Notes: generated by a model not told the origin, from the sequence alone. Positions 12,502 through 24,990 are shown, numbered from the stretch's first letter. The stretch: DNA of 64,000 nucleotides from Tragulus kanchil (GCA_022376925.1 JAIOJX010000031.1:136728854-136792853); one strand, 5' to 3'. Numbers and translations: made by a program.

Positions 12502-14803
12502 AAAGATCACTAAACTTCTTCAATCATTTTAACAAACTCCTCTTCAAGAAGGAAATCATTAATAACTCAAGCTTATAAATTGTACCATTGTTCTTTACCT
12601 GTGGTATCAATCTAGTTGGCTCATTTCAGTTAGCAGTTACTCTCTATAATGGTGATAATTTATAAAAGCCTGAAGATAACCAAGTCAGTCTATTTCTAAG
12701 AAGAAAATACCAGCTTGATTCAGTTTGCCTTTCCTGTTCCCTTCCCTGAAAACAAATTAGACAGCAAACAAGGTAACCAAGGCAAAAAAACCCACAAATA
12801 ACTCAGATTCTTTCTGACAGGTAAAGAATTTAATCTGCTGGCAGACATTCTGTTCAGAATGACAACCATAATACCAAAGTGTCACTTATTACTTCTCCAT
12901 GCATCAAATGGAGCCCTCGTGACATTAAAGAGCTAATACGATTTCACTGGTACTCTTTCTACACTCATGGAAAACTTACACGCCAATGTTTCAGTGAACA
13001 TCCATCAGAGAGAGAAGCTCAATTCTCTAAACCACATGCATAGATCAGGCTAGATAAAACCCACAATGGGAAGAATTTTTCACATTAAGACAGAAAACAG
13101 CTTCTCTTCCTGTAATTTTAATCAGCTCAGCTAAGCTTCCCTTGCTTCACAGATCAAATTTTGAGAGCCGGGGCTACTCTAACAGATTGCAGAGAGTATA
13201 AAAAATGTTATCAAGATGCAAGCAAACTAATTGGTATCATCGATTAAAAGATAATAGATTCAGTGAAAATGAGAAAAGGGTAAGTTTAGCAATACTATTA
13301 AGTGAATCTTAACAGAGCATTACATTTTATTTTCCTTGTTTAAGAAAAAACACTTTGAGATATAACTCAGTAGACATTACTTTCCATCAGAACAAGTTCA
13401 GAAACCTCACATTCTTTCCATCTTATCAGGTATATAAAGTATCCTTCTATTTCATGCACATATAAAGTACATTTTTAATATACAGTAGTTAGGCTCATAG
13501 TTCCCTGCAACAAGGGCAGATCTTGTTTTATCTCATATGACCGTTGTATTTGATCCAACTGGTCAGTTACTTTTCCTAATATTTTCAGGGGCTGAAGGCC
13601 ACATATCATAATATGCCTTGAATCTCTTGATACTAAGTGAGCAAGTTTTTTTCGAAGCAAAAAGATCACTAAACTTCTTCAATCATTTTAACAAACTCCT
13701 CTTCAAGAAGGAAATCATTAATAACTCAAGCTTATAAATTGTACCATTGTTCTTTACCTGTGGTATCAATCTAGTTGGCTCATTTCAGTTAGCAGTTACT
13801 CTCTATAATGGTGATAATTTATAAAAGCCTGAAGATAACCAAGTCAGTCTATTTCTAAGAAGAAAATACCAGCTTGATTCAGTTTGCCTTTCCTGTTCCC
13901 TTCCCTGAAAACAAATTAGACAGCAAACAAGGTAACCAAGGCAAAAAAACCCACAAATAACTCAGATTCTTTCTGACAGGTAAAGAATTTAATCTGCTGG
14001 CAGACATTCTGTTCAGAATGACAACCATAATACCAAAGTGTCACTTATTACTTCTCCATGCATCAAATGGAGCCCTCGTGACATTAAAGAGCTAATACGA
14101 TTTCACTGGTACTCTTTCTACACTCATGGAAAACTTACACGCCAATGTTTCAGTGAACATCCATCAGAGAGAGAAGCTCAATTCTCTAAACCACATGCAT
14201 AGATCAGGCTAGATAAAACCCACAATGGGAAGAATTTTTCACATTAAGACAGAAAACAGCTTCTCTTCCTGTAATTTTAATCAGCTCAGCTAAGCTTCCC
14301 TTGCTTCACAGATCAAATTTTGAGAGCCGGGGCTACTCTAACAGATTGCAGAGAGTATAAAAAATGTTATCAAGATGCAAGCAAACTAATTGGTATCATC
14401 GATTAAAAGATAATAGATTCAGTGAAAATGAGAAAAGGGTAAGTTTAGCAATACTATTAAGTGAATCTTAACAGAGCATTACATTTTATTTTCCTTGTTT
14501 AAGAAAAAACACTTTGAGATATAACTCAGTAGACATTACTTTCCATCAGAACAAGTTCAGAAACCTCACATTCTTTCCATCTTATCAGGTATATAAAGTA
14601 TCCTTCTATTTCATGCACATATAAAGTACATTTTTAATATACAGTAGTTAGGCTCATAGTTCCCTGCAACAAGGGCAGATCTTGTTTTATCTCATATGAC
14701 CGTTGTATTTGATCCAACTGGTCAGTTACTTTTCCTAATATTTTCAGGGGCTGAAGGCCACATATCATAATATGCCTTGAATCTCTTGATACTAAGTGAG
14801 CAA
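12502..14803. repeat. Tandem near-identical pair E (offset 1159)
   Basis: Bases 12502-13644 recur at 13661-14803, separated by a 16-base joint (13645-13660). The content is plain intron with no recognised repeat. This argues against transposon-driven duplication. Confidence 0.93.
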
Positions 14804-14944
14804 TCTGTCAGTGGGTCATTTAGTTCTCTATGTATGTACGTGTGCTTTTATTGTCAAACAGAATACAGTGAGAACCAGATAGCTTTTTAGTTCTACCTGT
14901 CCATATAATTAGAAAGGAATGAAATAACAGCTAGCCTTATTGAA

Positions 14945-15165
14945 TTATGGGGCTCTCCATATGGTGCTAGTGCTAAAGAAATTGCCTGCCAGCGTAGGAG
15001 ATGCAAGATATGTGCGTTTGATCCCTGGGTCGAGAAGATTCCCTGGAGTAGGAAATGGCAACCCACTCTAGTATCCTTGCCTGGAAATTTCCATGGGCAG
15101 AGGAGCCTGGCTAGTTATTGTCCATGGGGCTGTAAAGAGTTGGACAGGACTGAGTGACTGAGTAC
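14945..15165 (+). mobile_element. Bov-tA-type SINE
   Basis: The tRNA-related head starts near 14949 (ggctctccatatggtgctag), with 'ggaaatggcaacccactc' and 'gggctgtaaagagttggac' after it. The second copy in pair F (16071-16250) lacks the head because the duplicate starts inside it. Confidence 0.85.
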
Positions 15166-15174
15166 ACTATTGTA

Positions 15175-15400
15175 TTATACTACAGGCACTGTGTTGGATA
15201 CTTTGCATATAATCTCTAATTTCATTCCTTACCTTACAAGGTAGGAACTACTGATATTTACATCCTCATTTTTACAGATGAGTTTCAAGCTTAGGAAAAA
15301 GAACTTGTTAAGCTGGGCAGTGGTAGAGCTAGACTGGAATCCAGATTTATTGGATCCAAACCCTCCATTCTTAATCACATGGTACACTGTCTTCCTTAGC
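15175..15400 (+). mobile_element. MIR SINE relic
   Basis: It follows MIR order: 'caggcactgtgttggatac', 'catcctcatttttacagatg', 'agcttaggaaaaagaacttg', 'gctagactggaatccag'. It is an ancient mammal-wide repeat. A second copy is at 16260-16486 in pair F, and the reading frames on both strands here are chance. Confidence 0.8.
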
Positions 15401-15454
15401 AATTGGCTTCCTTTCATTTTCATTCCTTCTTTAGTCATTCTAATAGGTATCATT

Positions 15455-16049
15455 AGACATAAGAATTGTGTAGGAAGCAGGGGCTAAAACAGTGAACAGA
15501 GCAGTCACCCTCCACAAGAGCTGATCCTCTTAAAGAAGAAACAGACAAGCGAATAAGCAATTAGAATAGAGTAGTAGCCATTGCGCTGTGGGTGAGAGAA
15601 AGCTTCCCAGAAAAAAAGAGAGGTCACAGCTGACAGTTGAAGGATACATAGCAGTCAGCTAGGTAGAAGGAGGGCAGGTAGAATTCAGAGAATTTGGGGG
15701 ATGAAACATAAAGACACAGGGGTCAGTGAGAACTAAGACTGGAATACTAGGCAGAAAACAGTCCAAGAAGGTCCTTCTGTGCCATGATAAGGAGTATGGA
15801 ATTATTCCTGTTGGTAATGAAATGTCACTAACACTTCAATAACCATGTGATAAGATCAAATCTCTACTGTAGATGCCACTCTAACACTGGTCTTGAAGAG
15901 AAGGAAACTGCTAACCAAGACCATTTAGGAGACTGTCATGGTAAAGTAAGCAAGATAAAACAGTGGTCTAAAACTGGGTGGCTGAAATAGTGTTTAGTTT
16001 GTTAGGAAACAAAATCACAAAAATTTGGGAACTGATTGGATGCAAAGAA
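15455..16049 (+). mobile_element. L2 LINE fragment
   Basis: Weak but ordered similarity to the L2 3' region is visible: 'gggctaaaacagtgaacag', the 'agaagaaacagacaagcg' region, and the 'gccactctaacactgg' region. The second copy in pair F continues past the unit to about 17282. Confidence 0.55.
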
Positions 16050-16540
16050 AAAAAAAAAAAAAATCAGTGGTTGCCTGCCAGCGTAGGAGATGCAAGATAT
16101 GTGCTTGATCCTGGGTCGAGAAGATTCCCTGGAGTAGGAAATGGCAACCCACTCTAGTATCCTTGCCTGGAAATTTCCATGGGCAGAGGAGCCTGGCTAG
16201 TTATTGTCCATGGGGCTGTAAAGAGTTGGACAGGACTGAGTGACTGAGTACACTATTGTATTATACTACAGGCACTGTGTTGGATACTTTGCATATAATC
16301 TCTAATTTCATTCCTTACCTTACAAGGTAGGAACTACTGATATTTACATCCTCATTTTTACAGATGAGTTTCAAGCTTAGGAAAAAGAACTTGTTAAGCT
16401 GGGCAGTGGTAGAGCTAGACTGGAATCCAGATTTATTGGATCCAAACCCTCCATTCTTAATCACATGGTACACTGTCTTCCTTAGCAATTGGCTTCCTTT
16501 CATTTTCATTCCTTCTTTAGTCATTCTAATAGGTATCATT

Positions 16541-17282
16541 AGACATAAGAATTGTGTAGGAAGCAGGGGCTAAAACAGTGAACAGAGCAGTCACCCTCCA
16601 CAAGAGCTGATCCTCTTAAAGAAGAAACAGACAAGCGAATAAGCAATTAGAATAGAGTAGTAGCCATTGCGCTGTGGGTGAGAGAAAGCTTCCCAGAAAA
16701 AAAGAGAGGTCACAGCTGACAGTTGAAGGATACATAGCAGTCAGCTAGGTAGAAGGAGGGCAGGTAGAATTCAGAGAATTTGGGGGATGAAACATAAAGA
16801 CACAGGGGTCAGTGAGAACTAAGACTGGAATACTAGGCAGAAAACAGTCCAAGAAGGTCCTTCTGTGCCATGATAAGGAGTATGGAATTATTCCTGTTGG
16901 TAATGAAATGTCACTAACACTTCAATAACCATGTGATAAGATCAAATCTCTACTGTAGATGCCACTCTAACACTGGTCTTGAAGAGAAGGAAACTGCTAA
17001 CCAAGACCATTTAGGAGACTGTCATGGTAAAGTAAGCAAGATAAAACAGTGGTCTAAAACTGGGTGGCTGAAATAGTGTTTAGTTTGTTAGGAAACAAAA
17101 TCACAAAAATTTGGGAACTGATTGGATGCAAAGAATGAGAAAAAAGGGGAACAAGAATGACTCCTGTAAATGACTTGACAATTGAGGAGATGCTGCCACC
17201 ATTGAGGAAACAAAGCAGGATGAGGAGGTGTTTGAGGGCAACATGTTCTGTTATCAACATGTTGAGGTTGAAATGTCTAAAT
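16541..17282 (+). mobile_element. L2 LINE fragment, longer copy
   Basis: This is the second copy of the preceding fragment. It runs further, through a 'gagaaaaaaggggaacaagaa' stretch and a 'caacatgttgaggttgaaatg' stretch typical of L2. It is probably the true genomic continuation. Confidence 0.55.
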
Positions 17283-17654
17283 TTGCTGTCCTGTGATGCT
17301 TGCTCTCATTGATCATGGTGAAACCTGGTTTTCTTTCTTTTCAGAACTTTCTGTTGACTTCGCTTCCCCTTTCTTATCCATAAATGTGGGTAAAGTTTAG
17401 AATTTTGCCCTCAATGTATTATACACTAAACTCTCTCCTTGAGTACTTCATCGATTTGTCCACTTCAATGGCTTACATCAGTTATTCAATGCGTTAGTTA
17501 ATATATATAAGGTATAACACATAGTATGGGTATATCTTGTTATGAAAAGACCATTGTACATGTAGATGTATGCATCTATAAACATACATGGTACAGGTGT
17601 GTGTATAGGCTATGAAATAAAATATTTCTTTATTATAGTTCTTAGTGAGAAACA

Positions 17655-17800
17655 CTCTGAAACCACTGTATCAAGCTATGTGATACTAACCCCACTTTTA
17701 CAAAGGAGGAGATGAAGTCTCAAAGGACAAAAGGGACTTGCTTAAAGCCCAGGGCACGAGAAGAATCTCTCGACCTCATTGGATGCCACACCCACCACTC
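17655..17800 (+). mobile_element. MIR SINE relic
   Basis: The order 'aaccccacttttacaaagga', 'ggacttgcttaaagccca' fits the MIR core, strongly decayed. The 70-codon reading frame at 17712-17924 runs over it and is not a gene. Confidence 0.55.
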
Positions 17801-18238
17801 CCTAGAGGACCCTGGCTCAGGCCGCCTAGAGACAGTGTGTGTGGCTGCTGAAAAAACTGTTCACTTATCATTCTGTGATAAACATCTGAAATATATTTTC
17901 ATTTTGTACCAAATGCCCAACTGACTTCAACTATTTTGTCTGGTCTCAACAGCTTTTTTAGACTCAATTTAGTGGTTTAAATGACCAAATGGATAATTAT
18001 ATAAGGGGACTTTTTATTTCCAGAATATAAAATATGAACGTAAATATCTTTGCAGGGAATCAAAGTATAGATGCACAACATATTAGAATCTCATGTAGTG
18101 AACTACAGTTGTGCTTTTCACATATGAGAAAAAAATTGTATATCATGCAATAAGCATGACAATTTGAATCAAAGGAAGAAATTTCATGTTGTTATTCTAT
18201 ATAATAATTAACATATTTTGCTAATATAAGAAAAAAAC

Positions 18239-18541
18239 GGGGCTTCCCTGGTGGTTCAGTGGGTAAGGACACTGCTTTGCAGTTCAAGGGCCGCTGGTTT
18301 GATCCCTGGCCTGGGAAGATCCCACGTGCCGCGGAGCGGCTGGACCGATGTGTCCAATTACCAAGCTGGAGCTCTGGAGCGCATGCGCTCAGAGCCGGTG
18401 CTCTGCGACAACAGAGGCCACTGCGATGGGAGGCCTACACGGGCCAAAGAACAAAGATGGATGAAAATAGATAATGAAAGACCAATAGAAGTGGCCCGCC
18501 CACCCCTTCCCTCCCCAACCCGCCCCCCACAAAAAGGAAAA
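18239..18541 (+). mobile_element. CHR-like tRNA-derived SINE, full length
   Basis: The head holds polymerase III boxes A (tggttcagtggg) and B (ggtttgatccc). The body is CpG-rich, with 'gccgcggagcggctggacc', and the end is 'ccaatagaagtggcc' plus a C/A-rich tail. Short gaaaaaac repeats flank it. Confidence 0.9.
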
Positions 18542-18817
18542 AACAACATAAATATTTAATCTTTTTTAAAAGATCACAAAGAGATGCTGTAACTGCAATG
18601 ACCCACATACTACTATTTTTTGTGAACAAAAATACAATAAGCACTCATTATACTTGATATTTTAGTTAAAAAATAGTATTTGAAATATTTATAGAATTTG
18701 TTCCTTCCTTTTCTTTGTAATAAATAAAATTTTTAAAAGTTCATCTATTTTGTAAATCCAAAAATACTGAACTTACTGGAGCACCTTCTATGTTTTTACT
18801 TTAAGAAGTTGGTGCTC

Positions 18818-19148
18818 GGGCTTCCCCTGGTGGTCCAGTGGGTAAGGACACCGCCTTGCAGTGCAAGGGGCGCCGGTTCGATCCCTGGCCTGGGAAGATC
18901 CCACGTGCCGCGGAGCGGCTGGACTGATGTGTCCAATTACCGAGCCTGAGCTCTGGAGCGCATGCGCCCAGAGCCGGTGCTCTGCAACAACAGAGGCCAC
19001 CGCGATGGGAGGCCCACAGGAGCCAAAGAACAAAGACGGATGAAAATAGAGAAATGAAAGACCAATAGAAGTGGCCTGCCCACTCCCCTCCCTCCCCCAC
19101 CCGAACCCTGCTCCCCCCAAATAAATAAATCTTAAAAAAAAAAAAAAA
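18818..19148 (+). mobile_element. CHR-like SINE with 12-base target-site duplication
   Basis: A full-length element is flanked by identical 12-base repeats aagttggtgctc (18806-18817 and 19149-19160). Box B reads ggttcgatccc. The tail is a C-rich stretch, then AAATAAATAAAT and a long A-run. The intact flanks and high similarity to the consensus suggest a young insertion. Reading frames on both strands are by-products of the SINE. Confidence 0.94.
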
Positions 19149-19252
19149 AAGTTGGTGCTCAAAAGTTAAGCATCTGGTGGAAATAACCAGATAAATCCAG
19201 AATGTGGAACATTCTATAATGTAAGCGTCCTGAACTCTTCAAAATGTCAGTA

Positions 19253-19613
19253 TCATTAAAAAGAGGAAAAAAAAAAAAAGAAAAAAACCAAGATTAGGAG
19301 ATTAAAAAGAAATAATTATCAAATGTATATGTGAGTTTTAAATGAATCAATAGGACTCAATACGAAAGGTATTTTTAAAATAACCATGGAGTGTGAATAT
19401 GGACTGGTAGTAAATGGTTGGTTTTATGGAATAACTACTGATTTCCTTGGGTGTAACAGTGGTATTGTGGTTGCGGAGGGGAACATTCATGTACTTTGGA
19501 GATGCATGTTGAAGATGTTGAGATGGTGAAGTGTCAAGATGTCTGCAACTCAGTTTAAAATAGTGGAGGGAAATTCCCTCTTTATTCATGTATGCATGCA
19601 TGCATGTATATAC

Positions 19614-19658
<45 letters not shown>

Positions 19659-20711
19659 GAAATACAGCAAAATGTTAAAACCTTTTCAATCAAGGTGAAG
19701 AATGTTGAATAGCTTTTAAAGCATCTTTTGAATGGCTGGAACTTTTCAGAGTACAAAAATGGCAATGAATAAACAAAAGAAGTCAGTACTGAATGCAGAA
19801 TGCTTTCATTTAATTTCTCTGATTTCTATAGATGTGGAAGTGTATATTTATTGATCTTTTCTATTTGTTCTTTTATGATATGTCATTCTACACTTTTTGC
19901 CTGATTTTCTAGTAGCTGGTCATTTTTCTTGATTTTAATTATTTTGGAACTCAATTCAGTCTTGGCTACATATGTTGCACATACTGCATATATCTTCTTC
20001 CAATTTGTGGCTGTTTTCCTGATTTATTTTAATGATATCTTCTGATGAATAGAGGCTTTACATTTTAATATAGTCCTTAAATCATTAAAAAAGAAATCAC
20101 ATGGGTTCTTTTGTGCAAAGAATATGCTTAGAAAAACAATCTGGTAAACACAAACCAAAGCATAACATTAATATCAGGGCTTCAGGAAATGTGGGACTTC
20201 TGCCTTCTGCCTTCTGCAGCATGTATGTCCATAATGTTCAAATATTTAAAATGAGCTGTATTTCCTTCATCCTTAACTGGTGGTCCTTTGAGAGAGTTTG
20301 CAGATAGTTCTTAGGATATTCATGAACATAAAATTTAATTTTATGGGCATTTTTTGTATCATTAAAAGAGGAAAAAAAAAGAAAAACCAAGATTAGGAGA
20401 TTTAAAGAAATAATTATCAAATGTATATGTGAGTTTTAAATGAATCAATAGGACTCAATACGAAAGGTATTTTTAAAATAACCATGGAGTGTGAATATGG
20501 ACTGGTAGTAAATGGTTGGTTTTATGGAATAACTACTGATTTCCTTGGGTGTAACAGTGGTATTGTGGTTGCGGAGGGGAACATTCATGTACTTTGGAGA
20601 TGCATGTTGAAGATGTTGAGATGGTGAAGTGTCAAGATGTCTGCAACTCAGTTTAAAATAGTGGAGGGAAATTCCCTCTTTATTCATGTATGCATGCATG
20701 CATGTATATAC

Positions 20712-20756
<45 letters not shown>

Positions 20757-21456
20757 GAAATACAGCAAAATGTTAAAACCTTTTCAATCAAGGTGAAGAA
20801 TGTTGAATAGCTTTTAAAGCATCTTTTGAATGGCTGGAACTTTTCAGAGTACAAAAATGGCAATGAATAAACAAAAGAAGTCAGTACTGAATGCAGAATG
20901 CTTTCATTTAATTTCTCTGATTTCTATAGATGTGGAAGTGTATATTTATTGATCTTTTCTATTTGTTCTTTTATGATATGTCATTCTACACTTTTTGCCT
21001 GATTTTCTAGTAGCTGGTCATTTTTCTTGATTTTAATTATTTTGGAACTCAATTCAGTCTTGGCTACATATGTTGCACATACTGCATATATCTTCTTCCA
21101 ATTTGTGGCTGTTTTCCTGATTTATTTTAATGATATCTTCTGATGAATAGAGGCTTTACATTTTAATATAGTCCTTAAATCATTAAAAAAGAAATCACAT
21201 GGGTTCTTTTGTGCAAAGAATATGCTTAGAAAAACAATCTGGTAAACACAAACCAAAGCATAACATTAATATCAGGGCTTCAGGAAATGTGGGACTTCTG
21301 CCTTCTGCCTTCTGCAGCATGTATGTCCATAATGTTCAAATATTTAAAATGAGCTGTATTTCCTTCATCCTTAACTGGTGGTCCTTTGAGAGAGTTTGCA
21401 GATAGTTCTTAGGATATTCATGAACATAAAAAATTTTAAATTTTTTGGGCATTTTT
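19253..21456. repeat. Tandem near-identical pair G (offset about 1100)
   Basis: Bases 19253-20358 recur at 20359-21456, directly abutting. The copies differ chiefly in A-run and T-run lengths at both edges. The compound TA/CA microsatellite inside is present with the same pattern in both copies. Confidence 0.93.
19585..19661. repeat. Compound microsatellite (ATGC)n-(TA)n-(CA)n-(TA)n
   Basis: ATGC units near 19589-19605 pass into TA, CA and again TA runs. The same array is present at about 20687-20757 in the second copy of pair G. Confidence 0.95.
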
Positions 21457-23600
21457 CTTGGGAGAGGTTCTGTAACATTTCCTTAGATTCTAAGAATCAA
21501 AACCATATTAAGAATACAGCTCTACGGTTATGTAAGTGGAAAGTTTAGGGGAAGAAAGTGTCTGGGATTCCATGGTGTTATTTCTAGGGCCATTATTTTG
21601 GTTTCACAATATACAGTGTGCTTTTTTGTTCGATAATGTTATGATGATTAAATAAGTGAATACTCATAGACTGGTTAGAATAAGGACAGGTTCATTCTAA
21701 GTACTGAATAAATGGTACTATTTTTATTATTAATTCTTGACTCTCAGATAAAAAGTATTGATAAAATTATGGCAGATGTGATACTCTGATAGACTTTTGT
21801 GAGAAGGGGTGAAGAAGTGATGGAACATTCCTGGATTAGGACCAAGTACTAATAACAGGTACTAATAGTTATAAGATAAGCAAATGTAATATTGTTATAA
21901 AAGACTAATATCTCTGAAAAGTTTCTCTCAGAAATATTTAGGTATAAACGTGTGAAAGTATCAGAGAGGTTATAGGATGCTTATAAAAAGATATTTCTTA
22001 ATACTTTGTCTCCCTTGTGCTCTATCCTTATCAGATAACATCAAAAACAACTGCAGTTTTTAGTAAACAGGTCTCTTCATCTTTGCTGATAAAGATCCAC
22101 CGTGATTTAGAACAGAATTTGAATCAGTTCAAACTGGATATATTTTGAAGGGATTTATAAGATAACCTTATGTTATCTTCTTCCAATTTGTGGCTGTTTT
22201 CCTGATTTATTTTAATGATATCTTCTGATGAATAGAGGCTTTACATTTTAATATAGTCCTTAAATCATTAAAAAAGAAATCACATGGGTTCTTTTGTGCA
22301 AAGAATATGCTTAGAAAAACAATCTGGTAAACACAAACCAAAGCATAACATTAATATCAGGGCTTCAGGAAATGTGGGACTTCTGCCTTCTGCCTTCTGC
22401 AGCATGTATGTCCATAATGTTCAAATATTTAAAATGAGCTGTATTTCCTTCATCCTTAACTGGTGGTCCTTTGAGAGAGTTTGCAGATAGTTCTTAGGAT
22501 ATTCATGAACATAAAAATTTAATTTTATGGGCATTTTTTCTTGGGAGAGGTTCTGTAACATTTCCTTAGATTCTAAGAATCAAAACCATATTAAGAATAC
22601 AGCTCTACGGTTATGTAAGTGGAAAGTTTAGGGGAAGAAAGTGTCTGGGATTCCATGGTGTTATTTCTAGGGCCATTATTTTGGTTTCACAATATACAGT
22701 GTGTTTTTTTTTGTTCGATAATGTTATGATGATTAAATAAGTGAATACTCATAGACTGGTTAGAATAAGGACAGGTTCATTCTAAGTACTGAATAAATGG
22801 TACTATTTTTATTATTAATTCTTGACTCTCAGATAAAAAGTATTGATAAAATTATGGCAGATGTGATACTCTGATAGACTTTTGTGAGAAGGGGTGAAGA
22901 AGTGATGGAACATTCCTGGATTAGGACCAAGTACTAATAACAGGTACTAATAGTTATAAGATAAGCAAATGTAATATTGTTATAAAAGACTAATATCTCT
23001 GAAAAGTTTCTCTCAGAAATATTTAGGTATAAACGTGTGAAAGTATCAGAGAGGTTATAGGATGCTTATAAAAAGATATTTCTTAATACTTTGTCTCCCT
23101 TGTGCTCTATCCTTATCAGATAACATCAAAAACAACTGCAGTTTTTAGTAAACAGGTCTCTTCATCTTTGCTGATAAAGATCCACCGTGATTTAGAACAG
23201 AATTTGAATCAGTTCAAACTGGATATATTTTGAAGGGATTTATAAGATAACCTTATGTTATCTAAAGGCTTGGAATGGTTTCATTTGTATTTTTAGAAAA
23301 ATGGATAAAAATCTTGAGAAACGTCTCCATTATTTTCTCCATCGGCTTAGATAAAGTTCCCACAGCCAAAGTTCCTAAGTTTTGTATATAGTTCTGATAA
23401 ATCTCTTGTGGTGTTTTCAAAGAAAACCCATTTAATCATATATGTTTGAACTTCTGGAAACAAACACAATTTGTATCGAGAGCTTCCTTTGTTGGCTGTT
23501 AAATCTTTAGCTGAATGAGTCCTACGAACTATAGACAGTAAGAGCAGCTAAAAACATGTTAGCTATGCTCAGATTCTGAGCTGCTGACCAAATTGTTACT
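19662..23600. other. Intronic sequence, only duplications visible
   Basis: Apart from pairs G and H and the microsatellite I see no exon or nameable repeat. The 68- to 107-codon reading frames here occur two or three times only because of the duplications. Confidence 0.6.
21091..23263. repeat. Tandem near-identical pair H (offset 1085)
   Basis: Bases 21091-22178 recur at 22176-23263, joined at a TCT shared by both ends. The unit overlaps the second copy of pair G, so about 360 bases (from 19993, 21091 and 22176) occur three times. The rest is plain intron. Confidence 0.93.
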
Positions 23601-24006
23601 GTTCAACAGACATCCATCAAGTTCCTATGTGGTGCCAGGCACTGTTCTAGATACTGAAGAGACAACATTGAACATAACAATAGAAGAATCCCTGCCCTCG
23701 TGGTATTTATGATATAGCAAGAGAAGGCATAACAAAGGTAAGTGCACAGTATTTCAGGAGGTGAAAAGTGCTTCAGAGAAGAATGAAGGCAAAGAGCAAA
23801 GGGGAGTGCTTGAAAGCTGTGATTTCAGAGACAGCAGGCCTCACTGACAACTAAAATGACATGTGAGTGAAGATGTAAAGGCAGTAAAGTTAATCTGGAA
23901 AAGTAACTTGAAAGAGGTTATACAGATATCTGGAGGAATAATGTTCCAGGAAGAGAAAGTAATTCCATGACCCAAGCCCTGAGACTGCACTTCATTTGTA
24001 CTGTTT
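23600..24006 (+). mobile_element. L2 LINE fragment, part 1
   Basis: The order 'gtggtgccaggcactgttct', 'agaatccctgccctcgtgg', then 'gttccaggaagagaaagt' is the L2 3' region. A CHR-like SINE at 24021-24287 splits it. Confidence 0.75.
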
Positions 24007-24020
24007 AAGAAACAGCAAGG

Positions 24021-24287
24021 GGGCTTCCCCTGGTGGTCCAGTGGGTAAGGACACTGCCTTGCAGTGCAAGGGGCGCAGGTTCGATTCTTGGCCTGGGAAG
24101 AACCCACGTGCCGCGGAGCAGCTGGACTGATGTGTCCAATTGCCGAGCCGGAGCTCTGGAGCGCATGCGCAGTGCTTTGCAACAACAGAGGCCACTGTGA
24201 TGGGAGGCCTACACGGGCCAAAGAACAAAGATGGATGAAAATAGATAAATGAAAGACCAATAGAAGTGCCCCCCCACCCCCCAAAAA
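24021..24287 (+). mobile_element. CHR-like SINE with 14-base target-site duplication
   Basis: It is flanked by identical 14-base repeats aagaaacagcaagg (24007-24020 and 24288-24301) and sits within an L2. It lacks about 15 bases in the body after 'gcgcatgcgc' (24170). Otherwise it is complete, with box B ggttcgattct. Confidence 0.94.
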
Positions 24288-24301
24288 AAGAAACAGCAAG
24301 G

Positions 24302-24990
24302 AGTCTAGCATGTTTAGTGCAAGGTGTCAAGTAGGAAATTAAAATAGAAAGTCAGGGAGGTTAACGGTGGGCCAAGGTATGCGGGCCTAGTAGGCCATTT
24401 TGTGGACTTTGGCTATTTCTCTAGATGTAATAAAGAAACGACTAGAAAACTTTAGGAAGAGTGACATGACCTGATTTTCATCTTTAAGGGATCATAGCAG
24501 TTCACATGTTGAAACTAGGCTGTAGGAGGACAAGATTGGGAGCAAGGAAATAGTAACTGGAATAATTTAGGTGAGAACTGACATTTTCTTGGACCAAGAT
24601 GGTTATAGTGGAGAGGCGAAAGTGGTCAGGTTGTGGATTTATTTTGAAAGTAGAATGAAGAGTATTTCATGACAGACTTGAGTATGACAGAAAAAGGTAG
24701 CAAGGATGACTCCATCATTTTGACAGAGGAATTCAAAGGATAGGGCTGCCACTGAATGAGGTGAGAAGATTAAGGGTGGAGGAGGTTACAGTTTGGGAAG
24801 CATGGTCTGAAATGTCTTAAAAGACATAGACTAGATGTAGTTATGGCTCACAGACACCTGGATATGTGGTTCTGAAGCTCGTAGGAAGGTCTGGCCTGGA
24901 GACATATAAATCTGGGAATCATGAAAATGCAGATGATTCTTACAGTCATGAGATTAGCAGAGGTGTATAAGGAAAGAAATATAATAATCT
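24302..24990 (+). mobile_element. L2 LINE fragment, part 2
   Basis: It continues the L2 in order: 'gtgacatgacctgattttca', a 'ggatcatagcag' region, 'aggatgactccatcatttt', and 'tgggaatcatgaaaatgcag'. It is ancient and non-coding. Confidence 0.75.

Larger units (their letters stand above)
14982..17135. repeat. Tandem near-identical pair F (offset about 1087)
   Basis: Bases 14982-16049 recur at 16071-17135. The first copy breaks off into an A-run (16049-16063). The second copy has small deletions right at its start (compare 15010-15030 with 16098-16115). The unit covers part of a Bov-tA SINE, a MIR and an L2 fragment. Confidence 0.93.

Noticed and set aside
18251..18559. Open reading frames of 60-156 codons in SINEs on both strands
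   Set aside because: The same peptide families recur wherever the CHR-like SINE occurs, in both orientations. They arise from the CpG-rich SINE body and have no gene context.
19347..19670. 107-codon frame with a VCVCV/YIYIY-rich start
   Set aside because: The start is the translation of the CA/TA microsatellite and the rest has no recognisable features.
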